Below are positions 24,601-36,907 of a stretch of 64,000 nucleotides of DNA, one piece after another; the stretch's first letter is position 1, and every line of letters starts with the position of its first letter. The notes below the pieces were generated by a model, which was given only the letters and a program-made list of their open reading frames with translations, had not been told where the DNA came from and ran no database searches. The stretch covers positions 1 through 64,000 of the forward strand of contig CAJJDN010000114.1 of NCBI GenBank assembly GCA_905182985.1, in the 5' to 3' direction. A program made the translations under genes and the position numbers. The DNA is from Paramecium sonneborni. Lineage: Eukaryota; Ciliophora; Oligohymenophorea; Peniculida; Parameciidae.

Positions 24601-24921
24601 AATTACATATGTGGGTGAATATAATATGAATGGAAATAAAATTGGTAGATGGGATACATGGTTTTAGAAGAATTTTGGAAGCAAAAAAAATGAATAAATG
24701 TAACTTTTAATATTCATTATAGTGGCGGAGGATCATATGATGAGTAAAATGGACATTCAGTGAAAGTTGGTAAATGGGTTGAGTTATAAAATGGATTTGA
24801 TAAAAATGATTAAATAACTTTTACAGGAGAATATAATGGATAAGGAAAAAAAATAGGTATATGGATTTAGATGGATTTAAAGGAGAATAAGAAAGTGAAA
24901 TAAATGAATTATGATCATTGA
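21640..24921 (+). CDS. Zinc-finger protein with tandem one-exon-per-repeat MORN-like units (about 998 aa)
   Basis: ATG at 21640, TGA at 24919-24921. The N-terminus holds a B-box-like Cys/His cluster (C-x2-H ... CTQPHNCHRKLCSICLEKH, residues about 4-35), then a helical segment to about residue 210. After two or three weaker units come about ten regular repeats of the form GGGSYDEQ...KIGKW.E...VTYNGEYN..G.KVGRWD. Each regular repeat is its own exon. Introns are 22374-22400, 22731-22756, 22934-22954, 23123-23144, 23325-23348, 23517-23546, 23715-23737, 23906-23927, 24096-24117, 24298-24319, 24488-24510 and 24700-24722. All repeat introns interrupt the same codon (AT|N). Exons are 168 nt (six of nine), 180 or 189 nt. 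The pattern resembles MORN/YwqK-type beta-hairpin repeats; the cellular role is unknown. Removing the introns gives an exact frame. Confidence 0.85.
22955..24921 (+). repeat. Tandem repeat-exon array (168-nt exon plus 22-30-nt intron)
   Basis: Ten exons in a row encode the same 56-60-residue unit. Exon lengths are 168, 180, 168, 168, 168, 168, 180, 168, 189 and a final 199 nt. The interleaved introns begin GTAA or GTAT and end TAG or AAG. The unit of duplication was evidently exon plus intron, about 190 bp. Confidence 0.9.
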
Positions 24922-26253
24922 ATTATAAAAAAATCAAAAATTATCATTATTAATATATATGTTATTTTATAAACTAGGCATACAAAATTATAGTCATTAT
25001 GTTATTGCTTCATATTTTTTTATTTTTGAATTCATAAACATTCTCTTTTGTATTGAATAAATATATGCGTTATACTGAATTAATAACAAGTTTAGGAAAA
25101 AAAGCATCAATTACGATAAATTAAGATATTGTTAGATATTCAATGCAAATATTCACTTTTCATAGTTATTTTGTGTTTTTTTCAAAGCATTCTTACATTA
25201 GAACTTTTTCTATTTTATTTTCATAGTCGAATATTTAATATATTGTTGGATAAATCAAAATGTAGTGTAAAATTAATTTATTCTTTTTAGTAAAAAAAGA
25301 GAAAAGTTTCCAAGAATTAAAAAAAATTTTTAATTAAATTCTTTATGTAAAATAATTTTATTTAATAATCATTTAGAGTTAGAATGAAGATTAAAATTTA
25401 ATAAGTTTTATTATGTTGAAATTTTATTTAAATTTTATACTCATAAAATCAGTATTATAAAAAAAAAAATCTAATTAATTAATTTAGGAAGAAAGAAAGA
25501 ATTATTTATTCGCATTCTCAATTTAAAGATCTTAAAGAAATAAAATAGCATCTCAAATTAAAGTAGGATAAATTATAATATAGCAATTGCGTTATTAATT
25601 TAAGAATAAATCTATAAATTAAAATCACGTAATAAAACTATTTTGATTGGAATCATATAGATTGGTGTATCAATAGCTAAACACAAAAATAAATAACTTT
25701 CAAAAAAGGGATTCAATTAATCATGGAAGAATCTAAATAAATATCTGGTTGCTAGATATCAAAAATAAAAATTTAAATTCTTAGTAACATTTTTAAGAAT
25801 TATTGTAATAATTATAATTGATAAATTTTAAATGTATTTAGGCAATATATAATAAAAATATTATCAAAATATTCATATTTACTGCTAGTTTGCATAAACA
25901 GATGTTAAATTATTTCAAAACGCTATTGCCAAAAATATAACTACTTTTTCTTTTAACAATTTCAAATCTTGTTTTATAATTTATTTATTATTATTTATTT
26001 GTGCTTGAGGTAAGAAGAGACTTATCAAGTCGATTTAACTCAAAATTTTTATAACTCCTTAAACTTTATGCCAGATCATTATTTTAGACCGAAATTATTA
26101 GGTTGTTAAATATATAGATACAACAATTATAATAAAAATTTAAAGTAATAAAAAGAAATATAAATTATCTAATTTTAGAAACTTTGTAAATAATTATTAA
26201 TCAGATAAATGGTATATATATATAGAAAATAATATTAATATCATAAATGGATT
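24922..26253. other. No gene assigned
   Basis: A plus-strand frame without TGA runs from about 25.48 kb to TGA at 26006-26008. It lacks a start and reads mostly as Ile/Lys/Asn. It could be chance, so it is not called as a gene. Confidence 0.4.
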
Positions 26254-27027
26254 TCATATTGTCTTTTGGTATTTTGGAAACTAGTTTAATAATTAAAATA
26301 CATTAAAATCATTCAAACAAGGTTAATCAGTAGTGTATGTTTACATGTTACCTCCAAAATACTTTGCATCTTTTAATTTAACTATTATTCCTTTTAAAAT
26401 TATAATTGATTTGATTTATAAGGGAAGATTTTTTGATAAACTAGTTTAATTTCCAGCACAAATTCTCCAAAATTCTCCTTGGTAATTGCATTCACTAAAA
26501 AAGTCAACACAAGGTTCAAAAACTTCTAAAAGTACATTTCTTATTCCCCAAGATTCTAAATATATTATTCATATACCATTATTAATTGATTCATCAAGAT
26601 CATCTTGTAATTTAAGTGTTAGACTATTTTTACCTAAAGGAGATTAAAATCTAAACGATTTTTGTACTATATCTTCTCTATAGACAGAATCAAAACATAG
26701 ATGAGAAGAATGAGCAGGAGTATATTTAAATGTATCAATAAGTACATTGTCACAATATACGAAAAAATTTTCCTGTAAATCCCAAGAATCAAACATTCCA
26801 ATTGTGAAAGAAAATTTCATCTACAATCCTTGTGGACACAAAAAGGTTTATGTTAGCGGAACTCTTTCTCCAAATCGTCCTATATATTTAATACCTGCAC
26901 AAGTATCAATCCTATTTGATATTGACCATCCGTTATTTAAACAATCACTTCCTAATGGATCAAAGCAACTTTAGTAAATTGGAGCTCGATACAAAAACAA
27001 AATCTTTATTAATGAGATCCCTATCAT
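26254..27027 (-). CDS. Secreted cysteine-containing lectin-like protein (250 aa)
   Basis: Start at 27027 opens a short hydrophobic leader (MIGISLIKILFLYRAPIY). One 21-nt intron (26556-26576) lies inside the codon after INN and joins to ESWGIRNVLLEVFEPCVDFF. TGA is at 26254-26256 and the frame is exact. The mature part has Cys residues in CFDPLGSDCLNNGW, DTCAG, LCPQG, VYCDN, LCFD, EPCVDFFSECNYQGEFWRIC. The motif DSWDLQENFFVY followed by a DDLDES...ESWGIRN segment is typical of the extracellular domain preceding cysteine repeats in large ciliate surface proteins. This gene would be a short secreted version of that domain. Function unknown. Confidence 0.7.
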
Positions 27028-29193
27028 ATTTATGATTATGATAATTAAATAAAATAATATTATAAGATCATTTATGCAAATTATCATAAAACTTAAAATA
27101 AAAAATTATACTTTTTACTTTACTAATTATCAATATTTCTCAAAAAACATAATTTTTTATGAAAGTTAATAATTTTAGAATTCAAATCACTTTCTACTAC
27201 TTTTTAAGTTTTGATATATCAAGAGAACATCTTTAAAATTACATGAAATTTTTTGTTAATTATCCTTCTAATTTCACTATTTTCTTTCTTTAATATTTTA
27301 AAAGCTTCCTATAAATTCTCTTATAAAAACAAATTACTAATTTATTAATATCTCAATTTATTTTCTTCTTTGAAGCTACTATTACAAAAAATTTCATTGA
27401 ATTCTCGAGAATTTTTAAACTAAAAGTGTATTAATAACATTTAAGATAACTTCTATGATAAATTATTAATTATACAAAGATTAATATACAATAAGAATAT
27501 TTCATATTAGTATTAACAATATTTTTGTTAGCAAAAGAAAAATACCATTTTTTTCAAAAATATTCTTGAATTAATTTAGCCTTAATCAGATTTTTTTAAT
27601 ACTAGAAATCAACAAATTTTAATTTAAATTAGTGATTATTGGATTCCAGTTTTTAGAAGATATACTATCTGAAATAAATGAATATTGGAAGGATTTATGT
27701 TTTAATAGCTAATATTCTTCCTTTCAATAGTGAGGAATGTGATTATGGTATATATTTATTTGTGATTCGAGTCATGAATTAATTAGTTTAAATGGAAACC
27801 TATTTTGGAAAATATAAATCAAAAGCAAATAGTTATTTATGATTGATATTTAATTTAATTTGATGGTTACTATAAATGCCAAAGTTTGTTGTTTATTAAT
27901 CTGCCTATTTTTTTTGCAAAATATTGTATAGAATGTTATAAAAGTTGGATATAATTAAGTAATAGAAAAAATGTTAAAATTTCTAATCAAAATGATAATA
28001 ATTGATAACAAGCAGGACCATTTAAATTTTGTAGATTTTAATGTATTTATTAATGTTGCTTTAAATTTATGATAAATGCAATGATGATAATTAATTATGT
28101 TCTTATTTTGCTCAGTCATAATCTATAAAAGTATTCTTAATGTATCATTCCTTCAATTTTTCGTGCAAAAAAAATATTTCACTTAGCTACTTAAATCAGT
28201 TGTAAAACAAAAACATCATTAATTTTTCTTTTAGCAATCATTAATTGATTTTATGATATATAAATTATTTAAGTTGATTTATTAAATAGATTACTCCAAA
28301 AAGATTCTACGATATTTATTTCATTTGATTTTAACAATATTCTATGCCTTGGCCATTAAGTTTAAGTTGTTATTTCTTTATATTAATATTCAAAACAACC
28401 TTCTTAAATTAAATATTTTTGGTTTAATTCAATAAAATATAATTTGCCAAATATTTTTTAGATTTCTAAATTTATTTATTCCAATAAATTTGTTATGAAA
28501 GTATAAAAAGTGAAATTTGAAAATTTGAAAATTTTATTAAAATATCATTCTTTTTGTTATTAACTTTAATCACCTTCAAATTTTAATTAAAGTAGACTTA
28601 ATAAAATCTGTTTATATCTAAGTTTTTCCTTGAAGTTCATTATTTTATTTATTTTTAATAATTTCATTTTACAATTATTTATCAAACTTTAAATTCTTAT
28701 ACTGATTAGTATATTTAAAATCATATCTAACATATTTTCAATTTACTTTTATTACAAGTGTTTAGATACGTCGATTAAAACATCGAATTTTTCAATAAAA
28801 GTAATTATTTTTAATTCCACAACTGGATCTACCTTCCTTCAAAAGTTAGAAAGTGTATTATTTATTTTTTGGAGTTTTCAGGATACTTTTTTACGATTAT
28901 TAAACTAAACTAAGTCTATTTGAGAGTAGTAATTATAAAAAACTATTTTATCAAACTTAATATCGTATACAAAAATATATTTAGTAACTTAATTCTAAGT
29001 ATCAATTAATGATTCGAATTTTAGAACAAGTATTTTCTTTACATATAAAACATTTGTTTTAGCAGTTATAATATGCAAATTTTATTGATGTTAATTTTTA
29101 TTAATAAATAAAAAATAATTTTAATTAACTATCGATTCAGATGTGAAAAAATATGGAATTTATTTTTCATTATTAAAATATCACCAATAAAAA
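27028..29193. other. No gene assigned; possible coding remnant about 27.64-28.08 kb
   Basis: A plus-strand frame of about 130 codons (including SSHELISLNGNLFWKIQIKS) ends at TGA near 28.07 kb. It is preceded by GFQFLEDILSEINEYWKDLC in another frame. No start or family is visible. The rest shows nothing. Confidence 0.35.
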
Positions 29194-29986
29194 ATGTATA
29201 TGTACACAAGTTATGAGAAAAATCAACCTAATGAGCCCTTAAATTACATTGTTGATAGTCTTGAGAATAACTAAACTCAATATTCTTAATAATTTTCAGT
29301 TGAATCAATTGAAAGTAATCCATATGTTAATTAAATATAAGATGATCAAAAATTTAAGGATTCTTTAAAAAGAGCTGATTACATAAGTAGTGTTTATGCA
29401 GCGTTGGTTATTGAGAATTTTATTATCCTTGCAGTTATTCTTCTTGGTCTTTATTCTTAATTACAATTTGGTTTAATTACCAAAAATTCTAATATTAAAG
29501 ACTATTGCTATTGTGAAACTTAAAAGGCTTAAGAGTGTGATAATGGATGCCTTATTTCTCAGAAAGATAATTATGAGATTATACCAACCTCTTTGTTCTA
29601 TATTTTTTTAATTATTGGAGCAATTCTATAAATTTGGTTGAATTATGGAATAATATATATATTAAAAAAGTAAAATTATTATAATTATTATATTAGCAAT
29701 TTTGGGTTTCATAATTAGTGTTATTAATTATAACGTTTTCTTGTTATGCATTAATGATCTAAACCATTTGCATATTGATTACCTATAATTTTGGAATTGC
29801 CTTGATTTAATTGGATGGGTAAATGCATTTGTGATTATTTCATGTTATGCTTTCTATACAATGAAAACTAAAAGTGAAATCAATTATGGAAGTATAATTC
29901 ATTCTTAAAAGTTAAGTCGAGCACTATTTATATTCACTCCAACTCTTTTATTCTTGATAGCGTTTAGTACAATGGCGAAATATTGA
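29194..29986 (+). CDS. Multi-pass (about five TM) membrane protein with Cys-rich loop
   Basis: ATG at 29194 (MYMYTSYEKNQPNEPLNYIV), TGA at 29984-29986. A polar Q/N-rich N-terminus precedes TM1 (ENFIILAVILLGLY) and a loop with CYCET and CDNGC. The remaining helices are SLFYIFLIIGAILQI, IIIIIILAILGFIIS, WVNAFVIISCYAFY and ALFIFTPTLLFLIAFS. Two frames meet at 29.63-29.70 kb. They can be joined by removing a 34-nt GTTGAA...AAAAAG intron or by one base less in the A6 run at 29664-29669. The spacing of membrane segments and the Cys loop recall tetraspan proteins, but the CCG signature is absent, so no family is claimed. Confidence 0.6.
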
Positions 29987-32177
29987 TTAGTTCAGAATTA
30001 TTGATTAATTTTATTAACTAGGCCTTCTTTAGGATAATTGAAATTTTTTAAAATTGTAACAAAAAAAATGACACAATAAATAGTTTTTTAAAAACGATTA
30101 TGTAATTCTAAATTCCCTTGTATAAACTATTAACAATGAAATCAATATGATTAATTTTATCTTTATAATCCAAACCATTATAATTTTTGGCAATTTTGTT
30201 GAAGATTAATTGTATAAATATTAATCAATGTAATTTTATGATTTAGTGCTTGAACTTTAGTAATAATATTTAATTTTTTGTAATTAATTATATATTCCCT
30301 GTCATTTTAATTTTTATTTATTTTTATTAAAGACACAAATTGTTTGAATAAAATAGTAATGAATGTAATTAAAAAAAAATAAAAATATATATTAACATGA
30401 TATTTTATTTAATTATATTTATTTTTATCATTTTCATCAAATTTAAGAATATTTGACCTTTAACCTCAATTACAGTTTTCAGTTTTAAGCAAATCCTAAA
30501 AATAGTTGAAATTTTAGGATTATTTATAGATATTCTGTCAAGTAGTAGGATAGTTCTACTGTACAATAAATTTAAGTATTTAATAATAACATTAAAACTA
30601 ACCAGACCCATATGATGAGGAATTATTTTTTTACATTTTTATAGAAATTTATATCTAGTAAAATAATAATAATCAGATAATTCTATTTTTAAATGATAAT
30701 AAGTTTATAATTTAATTTAACAATAAAGATGATTAATAATAAAGATTAATAATAGATTAATAAAAAAATCATATAAATTTTATTTTTATATAAGGATTTT
30801 CATAAATGCTAGTTTTAAAAAACATCAGATATAAAAAGTTTTAAAAATTTATAATAAATATTTTTTCATATTTAAATGTAAAAATGGTTCTCATAAAAAC
30901 ATGAGATATCCTAAAATGACTGTTGATAATCTAAAATATATCCTGAATCAGTTGCTGTTTAATTATTTGTATAAATTGAATTAAATATGCTTAAAGTACA
31001 ACCTCAGTTCAAACTCAAATGTTTTTTGTTTTTCCATAATGAATTGTTTTCTTCTTATTATCAATCTGTTAAATAATGGAGTTTTAAACATAAATATTCA
31101 AATTGAATCCAAAATATATGAAATTTGAGATCATATAATTTTTTGTGATAAACTTAATCTTGTCATGGTGTAAATTCATTATTATTTGTCGAATTAAAAA
31201 GGATGGCAATCATTTTAATTAGTTATCTACATTAAATTGATTATAATATGTTAATGCATGTACTCGAAAGAAAAAAACTTACAATAAAAATTTTTTAAAT
31301 TGGTCAAAAAGAGGCATATAAATTTGATTTCTTTGTAACATCATACTTATATTTAATAATCATTAAATACAATTACAATATCAGTACCATAATGAACATT
31401 AATTAAATAATATATAAAAATTAATATATTTTTAATGAAACTCAAAATTAAGCTTTAGGATTAGTTATTGAGTTATTTGAATTCTATAGAATCCAAGTGG
31501 ATAGCCGATGGATTAATTTTTTACAGTATTTTTAATATTAAATATTTTTTTAATATTTTATTCTCTTAATTCTATTATTAATAGAGTAGGTTTTATTCTT
31601 TTAATTTAAATTTTGATTTCTCTAAGTGTGATAATTGAGGTTATGAATATTCTCAGTCTTGTTTTAATAATCCAAGAAATCATCATTATATATAATTATG
31701 AATATATTTGGATAAACAAACTTTGGATAACTTGAATTTCATTCAAACATAATTACAAATTGGCATTCTTATCAAATTACTTAATTTCTAGAATAAACTT
31801 TGTGCTTTAGTTGATAAATTTTACAAATTCATTTAAAATCAATTTTATTATAGTTTTCTAAACAAAATTTTCATTTTATATAAAAAAAAAATAATTTATA
31901 TACGCTGCAATCAATCCACTATTGCAAACTTAATCATTTTTAATTCTTAATCTACTATTCGTGAATAATATAATAAGTTTTTTCAACTTTTTTGAATTCT
32001 TATTTTGTATAAATTGAGATGACAATTACAATCGATTTCTGTGTATTAGCTAAAAATTAATAGTGATTATATAATTAATAAAATGATTTTTAAAATATCT
32101 TTAATTTTAAATTAGAAATGAAATTCATATTCAATAATTTTCAGCTTGTGTAATTAATTAATAAAATAAAAATTTAA
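29987..32177. other. No gene recognised
   Basis: 2.2 kb of very AT-rich sequence with only short, Asn/Ile/Lys-type frames under the ciliate code. Confidence 0.45.
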
Positions 32178-32375
32178 ATGGAAAATATTTAATAGAATAA
32201 TATGAATTTGCTAATTAAAGGTTCAACTGATTATATGAAAGTCTCTTTGTAACCTATGAAACTTATGAAACCTCAAACCTTAATGGCCACTGGATAGAAT
32301 GGAATTGATTTTTAAACTGAAATAGAAAATGGAAATGATGATTGGAAATAGGTAATAAAGAATTCAATTGAATGA
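32178..32375 (+). CDS. Hypothetical small protein (65 aa)
   Basis: Frame from ATG (32178) to TGA (32373-32375). Begins MENIQQNNMNLLIKGSTDYM and ends acidic. Composition is more protein-like than its surroundings (several Met, Gly, Thr, Pro). It lies 130 bp upstream of PCNA on the same strand. It could instead be a non-coding leader or have further exons. Confidence 0.35.
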
Positions 32376-32508
32376 GATATTATTAAATTAATTAACACGC
32401 CAAGTTCAATATCAAAATTATTATGATTTCTTTTCAAAATCCTTCTGTTCATTATGAACTTCTTAATTTTAAAATTGTATTTATAAAATATTTATTAAAC
32501 TATTAAAG

Positions 32509-33360
32509 ATGTTTGAAGCCAAGTTTAAGAATGGATTATTATTCAAAAGATTGATTGATGTATTTAAGGAAATGGTCATAAGTGCAAATTTAGAATGTGA
32601 TGAAACTGGAATTTTATTATAAGTAGTTGATAAATAATTATAAAAGGGTATGGATATTAAATATAGTTGTATGTTAACACTTAGAATAAGTTTAAATGGA
32701 TTTTTAAAATATATATGTGACAAATAAATTAAAATAAGGTTGAAAATTTAAAATTTTTAAACTATTCTTAAATGTTCTGAAAATGAAGATTAAATTACAC
32801 TAAAATCATAATATGAAGATCCAAAAACATTATCTATTATATTTGAATCAAAAAGTATAAGAAAAATATTAGATTAGAAAGAATAAGTGAATTTTAGTTG
32901 AATTTGCTCAATAATGATGAAGAATAATTCGGAATACCATTTTTTGAGCATAATTCAATAATAAAAATGCCATCAATAGAATTCATTAAAATTTGTCGAG
33001 AATTAGCTAATATTAATGAATACATAAATATTGAAACAGAATAAGATAAAATAAAGTTTAGTGTTAAAGGGGAAATTATTTTAGGTCATATATAAATGAA
33101 TACTTTTTATTCATTTAGACCAGAAGAGAGAGTAATATGTGAAGTTATAGAACCAGTCAATTTAATGTTTGAAGTAAAGTATATTTATATATATTGTTAA
33201 TAATAGATTTTTGAATTAGTTTAATGTAGCATCTACATTATTCAATTCCATTACATTGTTATTGTCTTAAGATCTACCATTAGTCGTTGAGCATTTAATA
33301 GAAGATATTGCAATACTTAGGTTGTATTTAGCCCCTAAAATAATTGAGGAATAAGTATGA
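32509..33360 (+). CDS. PCNA: PCNA (DNA polymerase sliding clamp), 266 aa
   Basis: PCNA forms the homotrimeric ring that tethers replicative DNA polymerases and repair factors in the nucleus. The frame starts MFEAKFKNGLLFKRLIDVFK. Introns of 23 nt (32855-32877) and 28 nt (33179-33206) are removed, and it ends LAPKIIEEQV with TGA at 33358-33360. Landmarks match the family: TILKCSENEDQITLKS, DEEQFGIPFFEH (linker/interdomain region), IIKMPSIEFIKICRELA, VEHLIEDIAILRLYLAPKI. Length 266 aa against about 261 in animals. The DQITLKS/FES block and the final APK motif are in place, so it looks functional. An uninterrupted reading would falsely suggest a broken gene. Confidence 0.95.
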
Positions 33361-35425
33361 TGAAATTTTATAAATTAAATACATCAAAATTATTTTAATT
33401 TTTTATAAAAATTACCATATTTAACTAAATATAAATTTTAAACTTAACTTCTTTAATTAAAAATAACAAAATATATATATTTCTAATTAATTGATAAATA
33501 TATGGTGAGAATTCAAATAAATTCTCTTAACCTCTAAATAAATCTTTTTTCTGATATTAGATATATTAGATAAGGAGTCAAAAGCTTATTATTATTCTAT
33601 TCAATATAATAATGTAATATTGTCACCCTTTATGAAAAATTAAAATAAATTAAAATATGTTTCAATTACACTAAATTATTGATTCTAAAATTAAAAATTC
33701 TTAATTTCGAAAAATAGTTTTATTTATTAAAAAAATTTATCTGTGTAAATCATTGTAATTAAATTTCACAACTTTTCCTAGTTACAATTTTTTCCTCAAA
33801 GCAAATTAAAAATTATATATACTTTTGAGAGTTTCTATAAGAATGCTTCAATTTTCTTAAAGCTTAATATAACCATTTTATTTTTTATCTAGAATAATGC
33901 AACTAAAAATATTAATATGAATAATATAACTTATTATTAATAAGGCTTATTTATATAAGTCATAAGTTAATTTTCGCTTAATAAAAAGTTTTGATAATAA
34001 AATTATTGTTATGGGTATTACTAAGTCTTTCGAGTGGTACTAATTTTCTTAGATACAGAATAAATTAATTGAGTATAATAAGAATAGGTTAAGTAGATCC
34101 AAAAATATCTAACTTTAGAACTCTATTTTAAAGGACATGATCATTTTTAATTCAATCCAATAATATCATAGAAAAAAGACATCTCTCAATTTTACGTTCG
34201 AAATATTATTCTCTCAATTGAATTTATAAACTTATTTTTGAGTTGAAAAAAATCTTTGATTGAATATATTAAATTCAAGGTTATTTTACCAAAGTTGAAT
34301 AAAAATATATGTCCCTAATAACCTGAATACAAGGGTTTAGGATCACCTATTGATTTTAATAATTTTTAAGTAGTAAAAATTAATATTTTAATATATTTAA
34401 AAAAAATGTTTTGCTCAAGTTTTTATTTATGAAATTCAAAATATAAATGATAAATTTGTATCGAGAAAAAATATAAAATTGTGTAAGTATAATATTTTAG
34501 AATAATCATCTATGTGTTTTTATAAATAATTAATGAAATCCGCAATATCATAAATTCCAAAACTATTAGTTAAAGATTATATGTTCATGCTTCCCCAATT
34601 TATCAAAGATTAATATACAAAGATTTTTGATTATGATAAAAACAAAATCTTCTCAAATTTATTTTAATATTTCATCAAATTATTATCCAAAGTATGTATT
34701 TTTAAACGATTTCAAAGAAAGAATTAGAACTATTTAAATTAATATTGAAAAAACAAAATAAGAACTTCAATAATTATTTAGATTGCCATTTATTGACACT
34801 ATAGAGTTTTTATTTATATTGAATATTTCAAAATAAAATTGGTTTAGTCATACAGAAATCTAAATTAAATGGTGTATTCTAAAATAGATTATATGCTTTT
34901 GGAATTGTAAATAAATTACTTTGAATTTAGAAAAGATAGTTATATTAAATTTTGTCAATTATTACTTCAAAAAACAAATTAATTTTATAAGTTTCAATAT
35001 TATTTAGTATTATTTACTTGAAATAATATATTTAAATAAAACAATATTATCATATTAAATTTATCTTAAATTAAATAGATATTTAATATAAATGAAAATG
35101 TAAAATTTTCAATTAAAAGATTATTAAAAATAATTAATCATTCTCAATTTATAGTTCTTTAATATTGATCAATAAGATAATAAAATAATCAAATTTAAAT
35201 GATTATAAGTCTTTCACTCTTTCTCCTGGCCCTGAATACAGAGAGAATTAAATAATTAAGATAAAAATCATTAATATCAATCTATTTTGCTCAATCTAAA
35301 CAAAGATTAGCATAAATGTAATAAAAATTAATCATAAATTATTTTTTTTATATCCTGTTCAATAATAATTAATCGTTTAAATAAAATTAAATTTAGAAGA
35401 AAATATTGAATTTATAAAATTATAA
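33361..35425. other. No gene assigned
   Basis: Low-complexity AT-rich DNA. A short protein-like stretch at about 34.2-34.35 kb can be read on either strand (plus: CPQQPEYKGLGSPIDFNNFQ). Without a start, extension or family it is not called. Confidence 0.4.
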
Positions 35426-36907
35426 TCATAATTTTTAGCACTTTCTAATTTAAATAATCTTTGAATTATAAGCCCAAGTGATTAAATACTCTCCATCCTC
35501 ACTTAATTATCCATAAAAACCTTCATGATCAAATTCTATAGATTATTCAACTATAAAATCCCCATTTTCTTTTTTCCTCAATAAATTAATATATTTGCCA
35601 TTCTTATTTACTAGTAGACATTTTGATTTTATGTATTATTATTGAAATAAGAAATCACAACTATTGGAACCACATTCTACAAAAACTTCATTAATTTTCT
35701 TAAAGTTCTTTGTATGACAATCAAACTCATATACTTACATCTATTCTTTAGCATAAGGTTAAAATGTAAATTAGCTATCATTAATAAAACATAATCTACA
35801 TCCCCATGTTTCGATGCTTATCTTTTAAATAATATTCCATTTTTTATCAAACTGTGACTATTCTATTACAAATATTTATGAATCTCGAGAGCAAGAAATC
35901 ATTTTATTTTATTATTCATTTAAGCTTAATGCAAATACAAAATCAGTATGATCAGTTAAGGTTTATTAACAAAACCATTAATTCTATTTCATCCAAAATT
36001 TAATTGTACGATCTGAACTACATGATATAATTAGATCATTATTATTGTTCAATAGTAAACAAAATAAATTACCTGAATGCTCATCTAATTTTTATTAGCA
36101 TATCCATTAATTATTAACATCCATCTGCCATAATATAATTAAATAATCTTCACCCCCAGATACAAAATTATTTGTATTTTTCATGAAATTTAAAATATAG
36201 ACTTCTTGTTTATGTTCTTTTAATTCTTATATTTCATCCAGTTTCCCTTTTATATGTTAAAATAATTTAATTTTCTCAAAACATCCAGCTGCAACAATAG
36301 TACAATCATTATTAAAAGCAATTGCATAACATTGTTCTAATTACTAAATTGGATTTTAATTTATAAGCTCAAACTTGAATGACTTTAAATTTGTCTAAAT
36401 TATGTCTATCTAGTTCTTTTATTACGGAATCTATGATATGGTATTTTAAGTTTGTTAAACTTATAAATTAGTATTCTTCTTCAATTTATTTGTTAATATT
36501 TCATTTATAATTTATATTACCTATACCATTGATTCTTTGAGTTACTAAAATAATGAAGACTAGCTATCTTCGATTTAACTTAAATCCTTAATTATGTTAT
36601 CAATCTATGAAAGTCCTAATACTTATAATTATTAAATATTTAAGTTTTAGTTCGAAATAATTTTATTAATAAGACTATCAAGGGCTGACTTGCAATCTGA
36701 AGCATTTTTTTAAAGATCTTTAATTAGAATTATTTTTTGATCAATCCATTCCTATAAAAGTTCCCAAGTCATTAATTGGTTAAGATGTGAGCCATGATTA
36801 GGCAAACAATAATTACAAAATGGTCTTTAATATTTACATGTGCTCTAGACACAAATCCCCATTATTTACTGATTTCGATGATCAACTTAATTACATCTAA
36901 AATTCAT
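35426..36907 (-). CDS. B-box-like/coiled-coil/WD-repeat protein, 493 aa
   Basis: A single intron-less frame from ATG (36907) to TGA (35426-35428). The N-terminus has zinc-type Cys/His spacing (CVQSTCKYQRPFCNYCLPNH, residues 19-38). A Gln/Leu-rich coiled-coil follows (about 50-165). At least four WD-type units run from about residue 185: NNDCTIVAAGCFEKIKLF, NFVSGGEDYLIILWQM, LIISCSSDRTIKFWMK, KMISCSRDSQIFVIEQ. The last, LSEDGEYLITWAYNSKIIQI, ends the protein. This is a large Paramecium-type family of putative scaffold or ubiquitin-related proteins; the exact role is unknown. The zinc-like N-terminus resembles that of the 21.6-kb gene. Confidence 0.85.

Noticed and set aside
32509..33360. PCNA as a pseudogene with a frameshift and internal TGA
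   Set aside because: Removing two GT...AG introns of 23 and 28 nt restores a full 266-aa PCNA with all landmarks.
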